A program made the translations under genes and the position numbers. This document shows, one piece after another, positions 7,973 to 15,577 of a DNA stretch of 64,000 nucleotides; position 1 is the first letter of the stretch; every line of letters starts with the position of its first letter. Under the pieces are notes generated by a model that worked only from the letters and a program-made list of their open reading frames with translations, was not told where the DNA came from and did not search any database. The DNA comes from Streptomyces sp. V2I9 (lineage in GTDB: Bacteria > Actinomycetota > Actinomycetes > Streptomycetales > Streptomycetaceae): positions 3,264,001-3,328,000 of the forward strand of contig NZ_JAUSZJ010000002.1 of assembly GCF_030817475.1 (NCBI RefSeq), written 5' to 3'.

Positions 7973-9738
7973 ATCTGTCTCAGGCACGTGAGCGGTACGT
8001 GCGCACGGGCGGGGTCGACCTGTGCGTCGCGGAGCTGGGCGACGCGGACCGGCCGACCGTGGTGCTGGTCCACGGCTATCCGGACAGCAAGGAGGTCTGG
8101 ACGGAGGTGGCCGCCCGGCTGGCCGAGCAGTGGCACGTGGTGCTGTACGACGTACGGGGGCACGGCAGGTCCACCGCTCCGAAACCGCTGCGCGGCGGCT
8201 TCACCCTGGAGAAGCTGACCGACGACTTCCTGGCCGTGATCGACGCGGTCAGCCCGGACCGTCCGGTGCACGTCGTCGGCCACGACTGGGGGTCCGTCCA
8301 GTCCTGGGAGTTCGTCACGGTCGGCCGGACCGAGGGCAGGATCGCCTCCTTCACCTCGATGTCCGGGCCGTCCCTGGACCACTTCGGGCACTGGATCAAG
8401 CAGCGGATGATCCGTCCCACCCCGCGCCGGGTCGGCCAACTGCTGGGCCAGGGCGCGAAATCCTGGTACGTGTACATGCTCCACACGCCGGCCCTGCCGG
8501 AGCTCGCCTGGCGCGGGCCGCTCGGCAAGCGGTGGCCGCGCATCCTGGAGCGGTTGGAGAAGGTCCCCGCGGGCGACTATCCGACCGCCTCTCTGCCGGA
8601 TGACGCGGCGCACGGGGCCTGGCTCTACCGCGACAACGTCCGCGCCCGGCTGAGCAGGCCCCGCGCGGACGCCTACGCCCACGCTCCGGTCCAGCTGATC
8701 ACACCGACCGGGGACTCCTTCCTCTCCGAGCGGCTCTACGACGACCTGGAGAGCTGGGTTCCGACGCTGGTACGGCGATCGCTTCCCGCCAAGCACTGGG
8801 TGCCGCGCACCCGCCCGGACCAACTGACCACGTGGATCCATGAGTTCGTCGAGGCGAACGAGTCCGTCGGAGGTGACGGCGCTCCGCGGCAGCCGGCGCC
8901 GCAGGGTCCCTACGCGCAGCACTTCGGCGGTCGGCTGGTCCTGGTGACGGGGGCGGCCTCCGGAATCGGGCGGGCCACGGCGTTCGCGTTCGCCGAGGCG
9001 GGGGCCCGGATCGTGGCCGTGGACCGCGACGCGGAGGGGGCCGCCCGAACCGCGGAGATGGCACGGCTGATCGGGTCGCCGGCCGCCTGGGGAGAGGCGG
9101 TCGACGTCGGTGACGAGGCCGCGATGGAGAAGCTCGCCGCTCTGGTGGCCGCCGAGTACGGCATCGTCGACGTGCTGGTCAACAACGCCGGGATCGGGCT
9201 CTCCGGCTCCTTCCTGGAGACGACGAGCGAGGAGTGGAAGAAGGTCCTCGACGTCAATCTGTGGGGGGTCATCCACGGCTGCCGATTCTTCGGCAAGCAG
9301 ATGGCGGACCGCGGCCAGGGCGGCCACATCGTCAACACGGCTTCGGCCGCCGCCTTCCAGCCCTCGCGCGCGTTGCCGGCGTACAGCACGTCGAAAGCGG
9401 CCGTGCTGATGCTCAGTGAATGCCTGCGGGCCGAGCTGGCGGAGAAGTCGATCGGGGTGAGCGCGATATGCCCCGGCATCGTGAACACCAACATCACCCG
9501 CACCACGCGATTCACGGGAGTCGACGAGGCGGAACAGGACCGGCTGCGCAAGCGGACGAGCAAGCTCTACGGGCGGCGGAACTACCCGCCGGAGAAGGTC
9601 GCCGACGCGATCCTGCGCGCGGTCGTGCGCAACCAGGCCGTGGTGCCGGTGACCCCGGAGGCCCGCGGCGCCCGGTTGCTCTCCCGGCTGAGCCCGGGGG
9701 CGCTGCGCTCCGTCGCCCGCCTGAAGCCGCCGCTGTGA
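7969..9738 (+). CDS. Alpha/beta-hydrolase - short-chain dehydrogenase fusion (EphD-like)
   Basis: A 589-aa two-domain enzyme. Residues about 1-300 are an alpha/beta hydrolase of the epoxide-hydrolase type (VLVHGYPDSKEVW oxyanion region, nucleophile motif GHDWGSVQ). Residues about 320-589 are a classical short-chain dehydrogenase with TGAASGIGRATA, the NNAGIG motif, and the catalytic Ser plus the YSTSK tetrad. The GTG start at 7969 overlaps the previous stop (GTGA). The same architecture occurs in mycobacterial EphD, which acts on mycolic-acid-type epoxides or keto groups. Streptomyces has no mycolates, so the substrate here is open. The gene is coupled to a MerR regulator downstream by another GTGA overlap. 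Confidence 0.88.
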   Translation: MNLSQARERYVRTGGVDLCVAELGDADRPTVVLVHGYPDSKEVWTEVAARLAEQWHVVLYDVRGHGRSTAPKPLRGGFTLEKLTDDFLAVIDAVSPDRPVHVVGHDWGSVQSWEFVTVGRTEGRIASFTSMSGPSLDHFGHWIKQRMIRPTPRRVGQLLGQGAKSWYVYMLHTPALPELAWRGPLGKRWPRILERLEKVPAGDYPTASLPDDAAHGAWLYRDNVRARLSRPRADAYAHAPVQLITPTGDSFLSERLYDDLESWVPTLVRRSLPAKHWVPRTRPDQLTTWIHEFVEANESVGGDGAPRQPAPQGPYAQHFGGRLVLVTGAASGIGRATAFAFAEAGARIVAVDRDAEGAARTAEMARLIGSPAAWGEAVDVGDEAAMEKLAALVAAEYGIVDVLVNNAGIGLSGSFLETTSEEWKKVLDVNLWGVIHGCRFFGKQMADRGQGGHIVNTASAAAFQPSRALPAYSTSKAAVLMLSECLRAELAEKSIGVSAICPGIVNTNITRTTRFTGVDEAEQDRLRKRTSKLYGRRNYPPEKVADAILRAVVRNQAVVPVTPEARGARLLSRLSPGALRSVARLKPPL

Positions 9739-10712
9739 CCGGGGCGGGGGCGGGGTGCGGGACGTCGGCGGCCGGGGGCGGGGAGACCGCCGAGTACCGC
9801 ATCGAGGACCTGGCCCACGCCAGTGGGGCCACCGTGCGTACGATCCGCGCCTACCAGGACCGGGGGCTCCTGCCGACCCCCGAGCGGCGCGGACGGGCCA
9901 ATGTGTACCGAGAGGCCCATCTGACCCGGTTGCGGCAGATCGCGGACCTGCTCGACCGGGGCTACACCCTGGCCAGCATCAAGGAGTTGCTGGAGGCGTG
10001 GGACGCGGGGCGGGGGCTCGGCGGGGTGCTCGGTCTGGTCGCGGAGGTGCACGGTCCGTGGACGGACGAGGAGGCCGGCCGGATCAGCCGCTCCGAGCTG
10101 GAGACGAAGTTCGGCGGCCGGCGGAACGAGGGGGCCATCGAGGAGGCGGTGGAGCTCGGGGTTCTGGAACGCGTGCCGGGAAACGACGACGAGTTTCTCG
10201 TGCCGAGTCCACAAGAGCTCGCTGTTGCAGTCGAGTTGCACGCGGCAGGCGTTCCACTCCTCGCTATTTCCGGTCACCTCAGGGAACTTCGCGGCCAGGT
10301 CGAGCACATAGCTTCCCGGCTCCTGGAGTTCACCACCGAGCACGTCTTCGCTCGCTATCTGGGGCCCCGCCCGCCCACGGACTCCGACGCGGCCGAGGCA
10401 GCCTCCCTGGTCCGGCGGCTGCGCCCTCTCGCGCAGCAGACGGTCGAGGCCGAACTGGCGCGCGCCATGCGGACGTTCGCACCCCGGTACCTGCACCATC
10501 ACCTGCACCCGCGGGGCGATGTGCTGGACGGCGACGCTCCACGTCCCGTGCTGTTGCCGCTGCGTACAACACAGGCGGTAGAGCGTCTGGTTGGCCGAGA
10601 GCACATCGCCACGTTCGTCGCGGCGGCGACCGAACGCGAACTACAGGCACGCACTTTGGACGACCTCGCAGCAAATCATGCGAGAGGGGGCAAAATTGAT
10701 GAAATGCCCTAA
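9735..10712 (+). CDS. MerR-family transcriptional regulator
   Basis: A 325-aa regulator. The N-terminal winged helix-turn-helix starts near residue 20 (YRIEDLAHASGATVRTIRAYQDRGLLPTP, followed by RLRQIADLLDRGYTLASIKELLE). The C-terminal 200 residues form a long effector or dimerisation region unlike the short metal-binding MerR types; no Cys ligand pattern is visible. The GTG start 9735 sits in the stop of the fusion gene, so the regulator is the last member of a three-gene coupled operon and is a good candidate for its autoregulator. The gene is followed directly by a DnaA-box cluster. Confidence 0.88.
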   Translation: MTGAGAGCGTSAAGGGETAEYRIEDLAHASGATVRTIRAYQDRGLLPTPERRGRANVYREAHLTRLRQIADLLDRGYTLASIKELLEAWDAGRGLGGVLGLVAEVHGPWTDEEAGRISRSELETKFGGRRNEGAIEEAVELGVLERVPGNDDEFLVPSPQELAVAVELHAAGVPLLAISGHLRELRGQVEHIASRLLEFTTEHVFARYLGPRPPTDSDAAEAASLVRRLRPLAQQTVEAELARAMRTFAPRYLHHHLHPRGDVLDGDAPRPVLLPLRTTQAVERLVGREHIATFVAAATERELQARTLDDLAANHARGGKIDEMP

Positions 10713-11025
10713 AGCAGAGGGCGCTTGTCCACAGATCCATCAAATAGCCTGTGGATAAACCGAGTTGGCTGTGGATCAAACCTGACGGCGGGAAACAGCC
10801 GAAGAATCGCAGAAGAACGATGGGCTGACCATACGAAGAAGCGATAGACGATGGCAGGGCGACGACGCGGCGAAATCGCGTGATGGAGAGGCGGAGAGCG
10901 GGCGCTCCGCAGAGCAGGTCGGCCGCACGAGCGTCCGGACGGCGACGAGGACGACGAGGGCGGGGGCGGGGCTTCGGTGGGAAATGCGGATGCACCGACC
11001 GGCTTGCTCCCGGCACGCTGACGTC
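10713..11025. other. Intergenic region with DnaA-box cluster, upstream of kptA
   Basis: 313 bases between the MerR gene and kptA. The first 70 bases hold three DnaA-type boxes. The rest is probably the kptA promoter region. No gene is evident. Confidence 0.6.
10725..10778. other. Cluster of three DnaA boxes
   Basis: TTGTCCACA on the plus strand at 10725-10733, TTATCCACA on the minus strand at 10750-10758, and TGATCCACA (one mismatch) on the minus strand at 10770-10778. The stretch is locally AT-rich for this genome. Confidence 0.7.
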
Positions 11026-11580
11026 ATGGACGAACGTCGCACCGTCAAGGTGTCCAAATACCTCTCGAAACATCTGCGGCACCAGCCCGAACGCATCGGC
11101 CTCACCCTCGACCGGAACGGCTGGGTGGCGGTGGACGAGTTGCTCGCCGCCGCTGCCCGGAACGGCTTCGCGCTCTCCCGCGCCGAACTCGACCACGCCG
11201 TCGCCGTCAACGACAAGCGGCGCTTCGCCGTCGAGAAGGGCGTCGACGGTGATCGCATCCGCGCCAACCAAGGCCACACCATCGCCGTCGAGCTGGATCT
11301 GCCGCCCGTCGAGCCGCCCGCGTACCTCTACCACGGCACGGTCGCCCCGGCACTGGAGGCGATCCGGGCCGAGGGGCTGCGTCCCATGGCCCGCCACCAC
11401 GTCCACCTGTCGTCCGACCGGGAGACGGCCATCCGGGTCGGCGCGCGCCGTGGTCGTCCCCTCGTCCTCGCCGTGGACGCGGCCGCGATGCACCGCGCCG
11501 GCCACGTCTTCCGGGTCAGCGCCAACGGGGTCTGGCTCGCCGACGCCGTACCGCCGGAGTTCCTGCGCCTGCGCGACTGA
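11026..11580 (+). CDS. kptA: RNA 2'-phosphotransferase (Tpt1/KptA family)
   Basis: KptA/Tpt1 enzymes transfer an internal RNA 2'-phosphate to NAD+. In eukaryotes this finishes tRNA splicing. Bacterial substrates are unclear, since bacteria lack that splicing pathway; NAD-dependent RNA or DNA end modification has been proposed. The 184-aa product shows the family hallmarks SKYLSKHLRHQP at the N-terminus, RIRANQGHT, LYHGTV and HVHLSSDRETAIRVG, covering the conserved Arg-His-Arg-Arg positions. The chosen start is ATG 11026 (MDERRTVKVSKYL); an upstream in-frame ATG at 10984 would add 14 unrelated residues. The last codons are partly duplicated just downstream. Confidence 0.92.
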   Translation: MDERRTVKVSKYLSKHLRHQPERIGLTLDRNGWVAVDELLAAAARNGFALSRAELDHAVAVNDKRRFAVEKGVDGDRIRANQGHTIAVELDLPPVEPPAYLYHGTVAPALEAIRAEGLRPMARHHVHLSSDRETAIRVGARRGRPLVLAVDAAAMHRAGHVFRVSANGVWLADAVPPEFLRLRD

Positions 11581-11610
11581 GCGGGCGCGCCACCGCCGGA
11601 GTTCCTGCGC
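11551..11610 (+). repeat. Imperfect 42-bp tandem duplication over the kptA 3' end
   Basis: CCGCCGGAGTTCCTGCGC occurs at 11551-11568 (last kptA codons) and again at 11593-11610, 42 bases on. The bases after each copy are also similar (GCGCGACTGAGCGGGC versus GCGCGACCGGGCGGGC). The second copy lies beyond the kptA stop. Confidence 0.7.
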
Positions 11611-11740
11611 GACCGGGCGGGCGCGTCACGCGTCCTGCGGCTGCGCGGCCCGGGTCTCCGCACGGCTGAGCGACCGCGGCCTGTGAGGAGACCTCTCCGG
11701 CCGATCCCGGACGCCTTCGCCCGGACGCGCGGGCAGATGC

Positions 11741-12643
11741 CTACGCCAGCTGTACCGGCGCTTCGGTCGCGATGCGTTCGAAGACCTTCTCGTCGACGTC
11801 GAAGACCGATTCCGGGATCGGGGCGTGGATGACGATCTCGGTGAAGCCCAGCTCCGCATGGCGTCCCGCGAAGTCCACGAAGGCGTCCACCGACTCCAGC
11901 GGGGCGGTCCGGTCGGGGGTGAAGCCGGTCAGCAGGATCCGGTCGGGCTCGGCGGCGTCCCGGCCGATCTCCGCGCAGGCCGCCGTGAACTTCTCGTTCT
12001 GCGCCCGCAGCGCGGCCCGTGACTCCTCCGGGGTGCCGTTCTCGTACAGCTTCGGGTCACCGGTGGTGACCCACGCCTGACCGTGGCGGGCCGCGAGCTT
12101 CAGACCGCGTGGCCCGGTCGCCGCCACCGCGAAGGGCAGCCGGGGCCGCTGGACGCATCCGGGGATGTTGCGGGCCTCCTCCGCGGTGTAGAAGGCCCCA
12201 CGCTCGGTCACCGCGTCCTCGGTGAGCAGCCGGTCCAGAAGCGGTACGAACTCGGCGAACCGGTCGGCGCGCTCGCGCGGGGTCCAGGCGTCCTGGCCCA
12301 GGGCGGTGGCGTCGAAGCCGCTGCCGCCCGCGCCGATGCCGAGGGTGATCCGGCCGCCCGAGACGTCGTCCAGCGAGATGAGCTCCTTGGCCAGAGTGAC
12401 CGGGTGGCGGAAGTTCGGCGAGGTCACGAGGGTGCCCAGCCGCAGCCGTTCGGTCGCCGTAGCCGCGGCGGTCAGCGTGGGGAGCGCCCCGAACCACGGA
12501 CCGTCCCGGAAGGTCCGCCAGGAGAGGTGGTCGTAGGTGTAGGCGGTATGGAAACCCAGCTCCTCCGCCCGCCGCCACCGGTCGCGGCCTCCCTCATGCC
12601 AGCGGTGGACGGGCAGAATCACGGTGCTCAAGCGGGGACTCAT
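11741..12643 (-). CDS. LLM-class (F420-dependent-type) oxidoreductase
   Basis: A 300-aa luciferase-like (beta/alpha)8-barrel protein. The family uses reduced F420 or FMN for redox chemistry on diverse small molecules, and Streptomyces makes F420. Visible features are EELGFHTAYTYDH near the N-terminus, LGTLVTSPNFRHPVTLAKE, the hallmark LDDVSGGRITLGIGAGG, and a late segment AARHGQAWVTTGDPK. The start ATG 12643 (MSPRLSTVILPVHRW) is preferred over the upstream 12736, which would add a non-homologous Arg-rich leader. The gene stands alone, divergent from the HAD gene at 12791. Substrate unknown. Confidence 0.88.
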   Translation of the reverse strand: MSPRLSTVILPVHRWHEGGRDRWRRAEELGFHTAYTYDHLSWRTFRDGPWFGALPTLTAAATATERLRLGTLVTSPNFRHPVTLAKELISLDDVSGGRITLGIGAGGSGFDATALGQDAWTPRERADRFAEFVPLLDRLLTEDAVTERGAFYTAEEARNIPGCVQRPRLPFAVAATGPRGLKLAARHGQAWVTTGDPKLYENGTPEESRAALRAQNEKFTAACAEIGRDAAEPDRILLTGFTPDRTAPLESVDAFVDFAGRHAELGFTEIVIHAPIPESVFDVDEKVFERIATEAPVQLA

Positions 12644-12790
12644 GCCCCTGAGCCTACGGCCGCGCACAGCTCTTGCGACCATCGGAGGGCTTTGGCATAT
12701 GCCAGAAACATTTTCGCTGGTCAGCGGCTTATTCACTCAGATGTGCGCACCTCCGCACGCACGTGCACCCCCGTGGGCGAGAATGGGCCG

Positions 12791-13648
12791 GTGACCTCAG
12801 TGACCGAGACGCCTCTTCCCGCCGTGACCCGGCTGATCGCCACCGACCTCGACGGCACCCTGCTGCGCGACGACAAGACGCTGTCCGCCCGCACGGTCGC
12901 GGCTCTCGCCGCGGCCGAGGAGGCCGGCATCGAGGTCTTCTTCGTGACCGGCAGGCCGGCCCGCTGGATGGACGTCGTACGGGCCCACGTCCAGAGCCAC
13001 GGCACGGCGATCTGCGCCAACGGAGCCGTGGTCACCGATCTGCGGACGGACGGCGAGCTGATCTCCGTACGGCCGCTGGAGCGCGAAGCCGCCCTGCACG
13101 TCGTGCGCACCCTGCGCGAGGCGGCCCCCGGCACCTCCTTCGCCGTCGAGCTGACCACCGGCATCAACTACGAACCGTCCTACCCGCCCTTCCACCTGGA
13201 TCCGGGCGCCGCGGTGGCGGTCGCCGAGAAGCTGCTGCACGAGGACGCGCCGGGGGCCGGAGCACCGGTCGTCAAACTGCTGGCCCACCACACGGAGCTG
13301 GCGCCCGACGCCTTCCTCGCGCTGGCCCGTACGACGGCCGGAGACCGGGCCGCCTTCACCCGCTCCAGTCCCTCCGCGCTCCTGGAGGTCAGCGGTCCCG
13401 GCGTCTCCAAGGCCACCACCCTCGCCGCCTGCTGTGCGGAGCGCGGCATCGCACCGTCCGAGGTGGTCGCCTTCGGCGACATGCCCAACGACGTCGAGAT
13501 GCTCAGCTGGGCCGGCGCCTCCTTCGCCATGGGCAACGCCCACCCGGCCGCGGTGGCCGCCGCCACGGGCCGGACCGCGAGCAACGAGGAGGACGGGGTG
13601 GCGGCCGTCATCGAGCGGATCCTCGCCGCCCGCACAGTCAACCGCTGA
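12791..13648 (+). CDS. HAD-superfamily (Cof-type) hydrolase, second copy
   Basis: A 285-aa phosphatase paralogous to the one at 1248-2072. Motif I is [13 protein letters not shown], motif II VTGRPARW, and motifs III/IV are GVSKATTL and FGDMPNDVEML. The GTG start at 12791 gives an N-terminus (VTSVTETPLPAVTRLIATDLDG) close to its paralogue. The longer open frame reaching back to 12083 crosses the divergent oxidoreductase gene and is not real. The gene is monocistronic and followed by a strong terminator. Substrate unknown. Confidence 0.9.
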   Translation: MTSVTETPLPAVTRLIATDLDGTLLRDDKTLSARTVAALAAAEEAGIEVFFVTGRPARWMDVVRAHVQSHGTAICANGAVVTDLRTDGELISVRPLEREAALHVVRTLREAAPGTSFAVELTTGINYEPSYPPFHLDPGAAVAVAEKLLHEDAPGAGAPVVKLLAHHTELAPDAFLALARTTAGDRAAFTRSSPSALLEVSGPGVSKATTLAACCAERGIAPSEVVAFGDMPNDVEMLSWAGASFAMGNAHPAAVAAATGRTASNEEDGVAAVIERILAARTVNR

Positions 13649-13654
13649 AACCTT

Positions 13655-13695
13655 TCGGCAGGGTCGCGGCAGGCACTGCTGCGACCCTGCCGAAG
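13655..13695 (+). terminator. Stem-loop terminator after HAD gene
   Basis: Arms TTCGGCAGGGTCGC (13655-13668) and its exact complement (13682-13695), with a 13-base loop, seven bases beyond the HAD stop codon. It lies between convergent genes. Confidence 0.85.
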
Positions 13696-13769
13696 ACCTG
13701 CGGCCCGCCTGTGCAGACCTGCCGCCAGCCACAGGCCCTCCCCCATAGCGGCGCTTCCCCACCGCTCCC

Positions 13770-15476
13770 TCACAGAGGCGCCTCCCACACCACCGTCGTA
13801 CCGCCGCCGCCCTCCCCGAGGCCCGGCTCGATCCGGCTCGACCCGCCCAGGGACTCGGCGCGGCGGGCCAGATTGCGCAGTCCGCTGCGGCGGCCGTCCT
13901 CCGGGATTCCCACGCCGTCGTCGGCCACCGAGAGTCGCACCGCCCCCCTCCCGTCCGGCAGGGTCACCGTCGCGTCGACGACCACATCGATCAGCGACGC
14001 CCCCGCGTGCCGGAACGCGTTGGACAGGGCCTCGCGCAACGCGGCGACCAGGTTCTTGCCGGTCAGCTCGCCGACGAGCGCGTCCACCGGGCCCAGGAAG
14101 CGGTGCGAGGGCTTGAAGCCGAGCGGGACGGCGGCCATGTTGATCTCCCGCAGCACGCGGGTACGGAGCCCGGACGGGGCCTCGGCCGGTTCCTGCTGAA
14201 GCGCGAAGATGGCCGTGCGGATCTCCTGGATCGTCACGTCCAACTCGTCCACCGCCCGGCCGACACCGGTCCGCACCTCCGGCACGACCGCTCTGCGCTG
14301 GGCGCTCTCCAGCATCATCCCGGTGGCGAACAGCCGCTGGATGACCAGGTCGTGGAGGTCGCGGGCGATCCGGTCGCGGTCCTCGTACACCGCCAGCCGC
14401 TCCCGGTCCCGCTGCGCCTCGGCCATCATCAGCGCGAGCGCCGCCTGGGAGGCGAACTGGGTGGCGAGCGTCCGTTCGGACTCCGTGAACGGCCGCGCGC
14501 CGCGGGACCGGGGGGTGGCCAGGGCACCGAGCACCCGGCCACCGCTGTGGAGCGGCAGCATCATGCTCGGGCCGAACCGGCCCGCCAGCCTGGTCACCAT
14601 CCGGCTGTCGGTGGCCGAGTCGTCGATGAAGACCGCCTCGCCCGCGAGCAGCTTCGCCACCACCGCGCTCCGGGGAGGGACGATCACCCCGAGCGAGGAC
14701 GAGGGGTCGTCGGACGAGACGGCGACGATCTCCAGCCCGCCCTCCTCGGCCGGCAGGAGCACGATCCCGGCGGCGGAGTCGGCGAGCCGCCGGGCCTGTT
14801 CGGCGACCACGGACAGCGCCTCGTCCGCGTCCCCGCCCGACAGGAGCGCGGTGGTGACCGCGACCGAACCGTCGATCCAGTACTCCCGCTGCCGCGCCGC
14901 CTCGTACAACCGGGCGTTGCCGATGGCGATCCCCGCCTGTGTGGCGAGCACCCGGACCATGTGGAGGTCGTAGTCGGTGAACTCCGCGCCGTTCTGCTTC
15001 TCGGTGAGGTAGAGGTTGCCGAAGATCTCCCCCTGGACCTGGATGGGCACCCCCAGGAAGGTCCGCATCCGAGGGTGTCCCGCCGGGAAGCCCGCGGACC
15101 GGGGGTCGGTGGTCAGGTCTGCCAGGTGGACCGGGCCGGGGTCGTGGACCAGCGCGCCGAGCAGCCCCCGATGCCCGTCGGGGCGCCGACCGATCTCCTC
15201 GGCCACCTCCTGCGGAACGCCGTACGTGACGAAGTCCGACAGCCCCTCGCCCGATTCGTCGATGACACCGATCGCGGCGTACTCGGCGTGGGCGAGTTCG
15301 GCGGCCGTCTCGCAGATCCGGTCCAGGGTGGAGTGCAGTTCGAGACCCGAACCGACCGACCGCATCGCCTCCAGCAGCTGGGGCACCCGGGCGGTCAGCT
15401 CCGTGGACAGACCTTGGAGACTGCGAGCGGCCCGCGTGGCGGCGTCGAGGGAGTCCTTCGGGTCGGGCTCTGCCAT
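13770..15476 (-). CDS. DevS/DosS-like GAF-GAF sensor histidine kinase
   Basis: A soluble 568-aa NarL-type histidine kinase. GAF-A spans residues about 45-190, GAF-B about 205-355, HisKA_3 about 365-430 with phospho-acceptor H375 in RDLHDLVIQRLF, and the HATPase domain follows (LREALSNAFRHAGAS, VADDGVGIP, RSGLRNLARRAESLGG). GAF-A contains AGFPAGHPRMRTFLGVPI. The His (H134) aligns, from memory, with the haem-ligand region of mycobacterial DevS/DosT, so oxygen or redox sensing by haem is plausible but unproven. No response regulator is adjacent. It follows cydCD on the same strand, fitting a link to respiration. ATG 15476 is the true start; the much longer frame through cydCD is a shadow. Confidence 0.9.
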   Translation of the reverse strand: MAEPDPKDSLDAATRAARSLQGLSTELTARVPQLLEAMRSVGSGLELHSTLDRICETAAELAHAEYAAIGVIDESGEGLSDFVTYGVPQEVAEEIGRRPDGHRGLLGALVHDPGPVHLADLTTDPRSAGFPAGHPRMRTFLGVPIQVQGEIFGNLYLTEKQNGAEFTDYDLHMVRVLATQAGIAIGNARLYEAARQREYWIDGSVAVTTALLSGGDADEALSVVAEQARRLADSAAGIVLLPAEEGGLEIVAVSSDDPSSSLGVIVPPRSAVVAKLLAGEAVFIDDSATDSRMVTRLAGRFGPSMMLPLHSGGRVLGALATPRSRGARPFTESERTLATQFASQAALALMMAEAQRDRERLAVYEDRDRIARDLHDLVIQRLFATGMMLESAQRRAVVPEVRTGVGRAVDELDVTIQEIRTAIFALQQEPAEAPSGLRTRVLREINMAAVPLGFKPSHRFLGPVDALVGELTGKNLVAALREALSNAFRHAGASLIDVVVDATVTLPDGRGAVRLSVADDGVGIPEDGRRSGLRNLARRAESLGGSSRIEPGLGEGGGGTTVVWEAPL

Positions 15477-15577
15477 GGACCGAGCGTAGTTAGTGCCGGT
15501 AGGGGACGAAAGTCGAGAATGCCAGTGATGTCTGGGGCGGCCGCTGACCGCCGCCTCCGCCCCGCGCGGACGACGGA

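Noticed and set aside
7777..9327. 516-aa minus-strand frame
   Set aside because: It is antisense to the hydrolase-SDR fusion, which has all catalytic motifs; the antisense product has no recognisable domain.
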